Assembly (NCBI GenBank): GCA_964505035.1
Contig: CAZDGK010000016.1
Coordinates: 1 to 24,198 of the forward strand
DNA length: 24,198 nt
Direction: 5' to 3'
From: CAZDGK01 sp964505035
GTDB taxonomy: Bacteria > Patescibacteriota > Saccharimonadia > UBA4664
Shown here piece after piece: positions 21,048-24,198 of this stretch. A program made the position numbers and the translations under genes. Below the pieces are notes generated by a model that was not told where the DNA came from, searched no databases, and saw nothing but the letters and a program-made list of their open reading frames with translations. The stretch's first letter is position 1; each line of letters begins with the position of its first letter.

Positions 21048-22115
21048 TTAGGGACTAGTGACGGTTTCCGAGGTTTGTCCGGCGCTAGAATTGGATGAAT
21101 TGCCAGTGTTTGTGCCTGAGCCCGAGGTGGCATCCTGCTGGTTGGAATTGTCGGCATTCAGCGTAGTCGTATTGATAGTAGTGGTGCGGTTTTTGGTGAC
21201 ACAGACGACCGTGACGCTCGAGCCGGGGCCGACATTGCTGATATGAATACTGTCGCAGTGGCCGTGCGCCAGGGCGTTGACGAAGGCGATGCACTGGCCT
21301 TGGTTCTTGAACATGGGGCTGCCGTCGGGGTTGTGGAAGGTCTGCCACCCGCCATTTTTGCAGTCAGCGGCGGTGAGCGGGATGGTGATGATGGCCAGGT
21401 GACTATCTGCCAGCGTGACGGTGTTGGTCTGGAGCGCGGCCCGGGTAGAGGCAACGCCCAGTACTAGTAAGCCAACTAGGACAAGGCCGATACGGCGCGT
21501 CATGCCGTCCATGGGCGGCCGGCGTGGGCCGGAGGCCGGAGGCGTAACTTCCGCAGACGTCGGCTGTGCAGATGCTGGCGGCGTGGGCGCGGGATTGGCG
21601 TTCTCGGGTTTGACCGGGTGACGCTTGAGGTTCTGGCGGAGCCGCCGGACTTCGTCGTAGATTACATAGAGTCCCGGTAAGACTACAACCAGCAGGAGTC
21701 CGACTGGCTTCTTGAGCCAATCACTGACTGCCCCGAGCACTGGAACACCGAAAATGACCCGGCCGACTACCTGTCCTCCAACAATTTCCGCGTCTTCCCT
21801 GGCGTTAGCGTCGCCCTTGGTGACATAAAACGGCGTGCCGGCTTTCTGTTCTTCCTTAATGATGCGGTGGGTGATGGTGGTTTTTGGATCATCAGAGTCT
21901 CGGTAGGTAATGATGTCCCCCACGGCCAGTTGGCTGAGTGGGACTGATTGAATAATGACGAGCGAGCCGGGAGAGATGGCGGGCCGCATACTGCCTGTCG
22001 GCACCGACTTGGCCTTGAGACCGGTAGCCGGGACGATAAACACAAGCAGCGCTAGCCCACACAGGGCATAGATAATGAGCAGTGTGCTCTTGATTATCTG
22101 GCCAAAAACTCTCAT
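21048..22115 (-). CDS. SipW-type signal peptidase I fused to a substrate-like domain
   Basis: Residues 1-165 form a signal peptidase of the SipW/archaeal-ER type: an N-terminal helix (9-30), the Ser nucleophile S42 in PTGSMRPAISPGSLV, VGDIITYR, THRII with His83 in place of the bacterial Lys base, KGDANARED and a second helix (136-154). After a Pro/Ala-rich linker (170-200) comes a new basic-hydrophobic segment RRIGLVLVGLLVLGVASTRAALQTNTVTLADS, of which the part from AL onward closely matches the signal and cleavage region of the adjacent TasA-like protein (AAFQTNTVTLADS). Then follow NGGW...FKNQGQCIAF and an Asn/Ser/Thr-rich tail. An enzyme joined to its own type of substrate is unusual. An internal start at Met205 is possible but lacks a ribosome-binding site. 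It begins 24 bases after the TasA-like gene with a TTAGGAG site. Confidence 0.85.
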   Translation of the reverse strand: MRVFGQIIKSTLLIIYALCGLALLVFIVPATGLKAKSVPTGSMRPAISPGSLVIIQSVPLSQLAVGDIITYRDSDDPKTTITHRIIKEEQKAGTPFYVTKGDANAREDAEIVGGQVVGRVIFGVPVLGAVSDWLKKPVGLLLVVVLPGLYVIYDEVRRLRQNLKRHPVKPENANPAPTPPASAQPTSAEVTPPASGPRRPPMDGMTRRIGLVLVGLLVLGVASTRAALQTNTVTLADSHLAIITIPLTAADCKNGGWQTFHNPDGSPMFKNQGQCIAFVNALAHGHCDSIHISNVGPGSSVTVVCVTKNRTTTINTTTLNADNSNQQDATSGSGTNTGNSSNSSAGQTSETVTSP

Positions 22116-22139
22116 CCAGTGACGCTCCTAACGTCTAGC

Positions 22140-22730
22140 TTAGAACGCGGTGCCGGTGAACTCCAGGTCGATGTTAGAGATGGAGGCCGTGCTGCCGCTC
22201 ATGGCCAGCGGGTCGGCGGTCAGCGTGACATGGTAGTTGCCATTGGTGCCAGGCGCTCCCCCATTACCCTGCGCCAAGGCGCTCAAGTCACCGTCGGGCG
22301 TGGTGAACGGAACCTGTCCGCTAGCCAGCGCGTTCAGCGTGGTGGTTGCAACCAAGTTGTTGGCAGGCTGGGCGTCGTCGTAGAACTTAACTGTGACACC
22401 GGCTAGTGTGATGTTGCTATTGCTTGGACCAGGCGAACCGTTCACATGGGCCGTCAGGTGCAAGTGGGCATTGCTGGTGTTGGCCAAGAAGAAGTCCTGC
22501 TTGGCACTCTCAACTCCAGGCGTCAGTGTGACATTAAACCCGGTGGCTGGAGTGGTGTCGAAGGTACTACCGTTCCAGATCTTTAGGTTGTCTGTAGTGG
22601 TCGTAAACTGACTGTCTGCCAGCGTGACCGTATTGGTTTGAAAGGCCGCGAAGGTCACCCCCGCCATTAATGCTGCTGTGCCGCCGATGACGGCGACAGA
22701 GCGCGCAATTGATACTGTGCGCATATTCAT
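22140..22730 (-). CDS. TasA/CalY (camelysin)-like secreted matrix protein
   Basis: A 196-residue exported protein with the SipW-dependent signal layout: a basic start (MNMRTVSIARS), a hydrophobic core (about 12-28), then TFAAFQTNTVTLADSQF. The mature part is beta-rich with few charges (FNVTLTPGVESAKQDFFLANTSNAHLHLTAHV), as in TasA/CalY fibre or matrix proteins that need SipW for processing. The partner peptidase is the next gene. The start ATG 22728-22730 has GAGGTGAG 4 bases upstream and an extended -10 (TGCTATGCT) at 22758-22766; a GTG nine bases earlier overlaps the ribosome-binding site. A role in biofilm or cell-contact fibres is inferred from family and context. Confidence 0.8.
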   Translation of the reverse strand: MNMRTVSIARSVAVIGGTAALMAGVTFAAFQTNTVTLADSQFTTTTDNLKIWNGSTFDTTPATGFNVTLTPGVESAKQDFFLANTSNAHLHLTAHVNGSPGPSNSNITLAGVTVKFYDDAQPANNLVATTTLNALASGQVPFTTPDGDLSALAQGNGGAPGTNGNYHVTLTADPLAMSGSTASISNIDLEFTGTAF

Positions 22731-22757
22731 GCTACTCACCTCTTATTTAGTGGCTTC

Positions 22758-22766
22758 AGCATAGCA
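22758..22766 (-). promoter_or_regulatory. Extended -10 of the TasA-like/SipW operon
   Basis: Minus-strand TGCTATGCT (TGn plus TATGCT) with a predicted start near 22751, giving a ~20-base leader that contains the GAGGTGAG site. Confidence 0.5.
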
Positions 22767-22799
22767 GTGCGGAAAGGTCAGAATACTAGTGCATATCAC

Positions 22800-22841
22800 C
22801 AAAAAGTAAGCCAAAGACGACACTGCTGTGCCGTTTTGGCT
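22800..22841 (-). terminator. Terminator of the 138-residue secreted protein gene
   Basis: AGCCAAA (22809-22815) pairs with TTTGGCT (22835-22841), extended by inner CAC/GTG pairs, followed on the minus strand by TAC and T5. It lies about 20 bases after the stop at 22863 and just before the promoter of the TasA-like gene. Confidence 0.7.
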
Positions 22842-22862
22842 GCTTGGACTGGACCGCTCTGA

Positions 22863-23279
22863 CTAGTGGCCGATGGTGATCGACGTACTGGTGGAAGCGT
22901 CGGCGTTGACATCGCCGGTAGTAGTGTTGGGCGAGTGGGTTTCACCGCTGTGGACGTCTTGCTTGATGCTGCCATCGACGCTGACGTTGTTGGTGGTGCT
23001 GTGGTCGTCACTCATAGAGCCAGGCTGCTGGCCACCGTGAATGAAGAACGCTATACACTGGCCCTGGTTCTTGAACATGGGACTGCCATCGGGATTCTTG
23101 AAATTCATCCAACCACCGTTTTTACACTGGTCAAAGGCATAGCCAATGTCTCCGGGCTGGTGCGAATTCTGACTAGCGGCCGAAACGGTGGCCACGCCAC
23201 CTACTGCAGCCACCAATGCTACCACGCCAATGGCGGACCCAACTTTGGTACCTAGTACTGCTTGTACTCGTTTAATCAC
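22863..23279 (-). CDS. Small secreted protein with NGGW...FKNQGQCIAF motif
   Basis: A 138-residue protein with a signal peptide (basic start, hydrophobic 15-35, cleavage near VSAAS), then a compact motif CKNGGWMNFKNPDGSPMFKN followed by QGQCIAF, and a Thr/Ser/Asn/Asp-rich tail of short alternating strands (NNVSVDGS...DVNADASTSTSITI). Nearly the same motif is in the fused signal peptidase next door; the pair of Cys in it probably forms a disulfide. The motif is known to me from actinobacterial and CPR secreted proteins without function. I favour GTG 23277-23279 because AAGGA is 7 bases upstream; an ATG six bases earlier is too close to that site. Likely a surface component. Confidence 0.7.
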   Translation of the reverse strand: MIKRVQAVLGTKVGSAIGVVALVAAVGGVATVSAASQNSHQPGDIGYAFDQCKNGGWMNFKNPDGSPMFKNQGQCIAFFIHGGQQPGSMSDDHSTTNNVSVDGSIKQDVHSGETHSPNTTTGDVNADASTSTSITIGH

Positions 23280-23447
23280 TAGCATTTCCTTGTTATGTAC
23301 TCAGAACTCCGAACTCCTTGCGGTTCTTAGGGCATGGGCCACCTCCCTGGTTAATGAACACTTCTCGAGATTACTGAGATGAAGCTGGGGCGGCAACCGG
23401 CGATGCACCGAATATACGGCCAAAATGCTTGGTTAATTCGTGACATA
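23280..23447. other. Intergenic stretch, no clear signal
   Basis: 168 bases between two minus-strand genes. On the minus strand there is a GGGAGGTGG site followed by ATG-CCC-TAA (a two-codon frame) near 23330, and an AGAAC/GTTCT inverted repeat just before the next gene. I see no convincing promoter, tRNA or known riboswitch. Confidence 0.35.
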
Positions 23448-23957
23448 TCACGAGCGTTTTACATCTGTGGGTTGGGAGCGCCAAAAGAGCTCACGGGCGG
23501 CACTGGCCAGGCCGATGACCAGGAAATAAAAGGTGTAGACGGCGTAGGCTTGGGCCTGCTCGGTGCGGCCCAGGGCGGTCCAGGTAATGATGAAGCCAAA
23601 CATCAGCAGGGCGATGAGGAAGGTGCGCTGGCTGTCGATGCTATAGAGCAGCGCCACTACGGCGTAGAGCGCGATGAGCTGAGTGACCAGACCCAGAGCT
23701 GTGAGCGACAGGCAGATGTAGACGGCGGCCAGGGCGAGGCCTAGCTTGAGACTGCGCCGGATGAGCACGCGCCAGGGCCAGGCGCCCAGCGTGCGGAGGG
23801 TGTGCTTGGGCTGGATTGGGGCCGGTGCTGCCGGAGGCGGAAGGGCTGGTGGCGCGATGGTTTTGGGCGATAGTGACGGCACCAACGGCTGGCGCAGGTC
23901 GAGCAGCCGACGCATGGTGGTCTGCCTAGGCGCGATGTCTTGGACGAGGCGCGTCAT
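23448..23957 (-). CDS. Hypothetical membrane protein, 169 residues
   Basis: Begins MTRLVQDIAPRQTTMRRLLDLRQP, continues with a Pro/Ala-rich cytoplasmic-type stretch (about 30-60) and then about four hydrophobic segments in the C-terminal two thirds (near 75-95, 97-112, 115-133 and 140-156), ending SQPTDVKRS. No family is recognised. The ATG at 23955-23957 overlaps the stop of the upstream gene (ATGA) and has GGAGG 6 bases upstream, so it is translationally coupled to it. The longer open frame to 24056 is a shadow of the upstream gene. Confidence 0.7.
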   Translation of the reverse strand: MTRLVQDIAPRQTTMRRLLDLRQPLVPSLSPKTIAPPALPPPAAPAPIQPKHTLRTLGAWPWRVLIRRSLKLGLALAAVYICLSLTALGLVTQLIALYAVVALLYSIDSQRTFLIALLMFGFIITWTALGRTEQAQAYAVYTFYFLVIGLASAARELFWRSQPTDVKRS

Positions 23958-24198
23958 GGCCGGCCTCCGGTGGGCGCCAGCTGGGTGAGCACGCGGTAGA
24001 CGGTGAGGGTTGGGCCGCGGCTGATAAGCTGGAGCTCGGGTTGGCGATCGAGCCACGAGTAATCGTCGGGGGCGGTGGTGTCGGTGGCCAGGATGACGTA
24101 TTGGATGTGTAGCTTGGTGATGTTGGCGGATAGAGTGGCCGGGTCGGCGGCTGGGTTGGGCAGGCCGGACTGAATCAGGCCGAGTTCGGGGTTGTCAC
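23954..24198 (-). CDS. Partial protein, likely end of a large membrane glycosyltransferase-like protein
   Basis: The frame is open to the window edge (first full codon at 24194-24196) and ends at the TGA 23954-23956. Only the last ~80 residues are visible: DNPELGLIQSGLPNPAAD, ITKLHIQYVILATD, DYSWLDRQPELQL, GPTLTVYRVL. The pattern of a lone strand IQYVIL followed by a short acidic segment and LTVYRV recalls the soluble C-terminal end of large polytopic YfhO/arabinosyltransferase-like envelope proteins. That is a resemblance only. It is coupled to the next gene by an ATGA overlap. Confidence 0.6.
   Translation of the reverse strand, partial: DNPELGLIQSGLPNPAADPATLSANITKLHIQYVILATDTTAPDDYSWLDRQPELQLISRGPTLTVYRVLTQLAPTGGRP

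Noticed and set aside
23280..23447. Possible riboswitch in the intergenic stretch
   Set aside because: I could not match conserved cores of the c-di-GMP, ydaO/c-di-AMP or other common classes; only a weak inverted repeat remains.
1..24198. CRISPR arrays, tRNA or rRNA genes, insertion sequences, prophage genes
   Set aside because: No regularly spaced repeats, cloverleaf-like segments, transposase motifs or terminal inverted repeats were seen on either strand.

Overview
The window (24,198 bases, roughly 60% GC by eye) reads as a metagenome scaffold from a bacterium of the Patescibacteria/CPR type, most likely Saccharibacteria-like. This assignment is an inference from the gene families: a DUF348/G5/transglycosylase protein, SipW/TasA-type surface genes, a compact pyk-pgk-tpiA block, PcrA, KsgA, and many short membrane or secreted proteins. 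TGA is used as an ordinary stop, which argues against the UGA-recoding CPR lineages. Nearly every gene is on the minus strand; the exceptions are a partial gene at the left edge and a 55-codon gene at 14082. There are two N gaps (5573-5582 and 15038-15137). At least two places carry assembly damage: error-laden duplicate copies, G/C homopolymers and a degraded Illumina adapter.

Layout. 1-561: end of an unrecognised plus-strand gene with a strong terminator. 554-2612: ksgA, a membrane protein and a Nudix hydrolase, joined by one-base stop/start overlaps. 2687-3630: a 64-residue unknown and a secreted AMIN-like protein. 3655-7147: a self-contained operon with its own promoter, leader hairpin and terminator. 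It encodes a membrane-anchored E2-like protein, a JAB/JAMM peptidase, a ThiF/E1-like adenylyltransferase and a small beta-grasp ubiquitin-like protein. 7160-11715: an Rpf/YabE-like transglycosylase, a stand-alone RNA polymerase alpha-CTD-like protein and a large polytopic membrane protein. 11774-15717: pcrA, a plus-strand small Cys/His protein, a zinc-ribbon/proline-rich tail-anchored protein broken by a gap, and an acidic unknown. 15776-16951: a secreted S53-type peptidase. 17013-20440: tpiA, pgk and pyk. 20581-23279: a surface-fibre-like locus with a SipW-type signal peptidase fused to a substrate-like domain, a TasA/CalY-like protein and two small secreted Asn/Ser/Thr-rich proteins. 23448-24198: a membrane protein and the end of another gene.

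The most striking content is the E2-JAB-E1-Ubl operon. All the parts of a ubiquitin-like conjugation cycle are present: modifier, activating enzyme, conjugating enzyme with a candidate catalytic Cys, and deconjugating or processing peptidase. The E2 is tethered to the membrane. The ubiquitin-like gene appears frameshifted only because a corrupted copy of its own 3' half has been inserted; removing it gives a clean 90-residue protein ending in Asn-Gly.

A second window-wide pattern is that seven genes have a -10 box ending 6-8 bases before the start codon and no Shine-Dalgarno sequence. This suggests leaderless transcription, while other genes here have clear AGGAGG-like sites.
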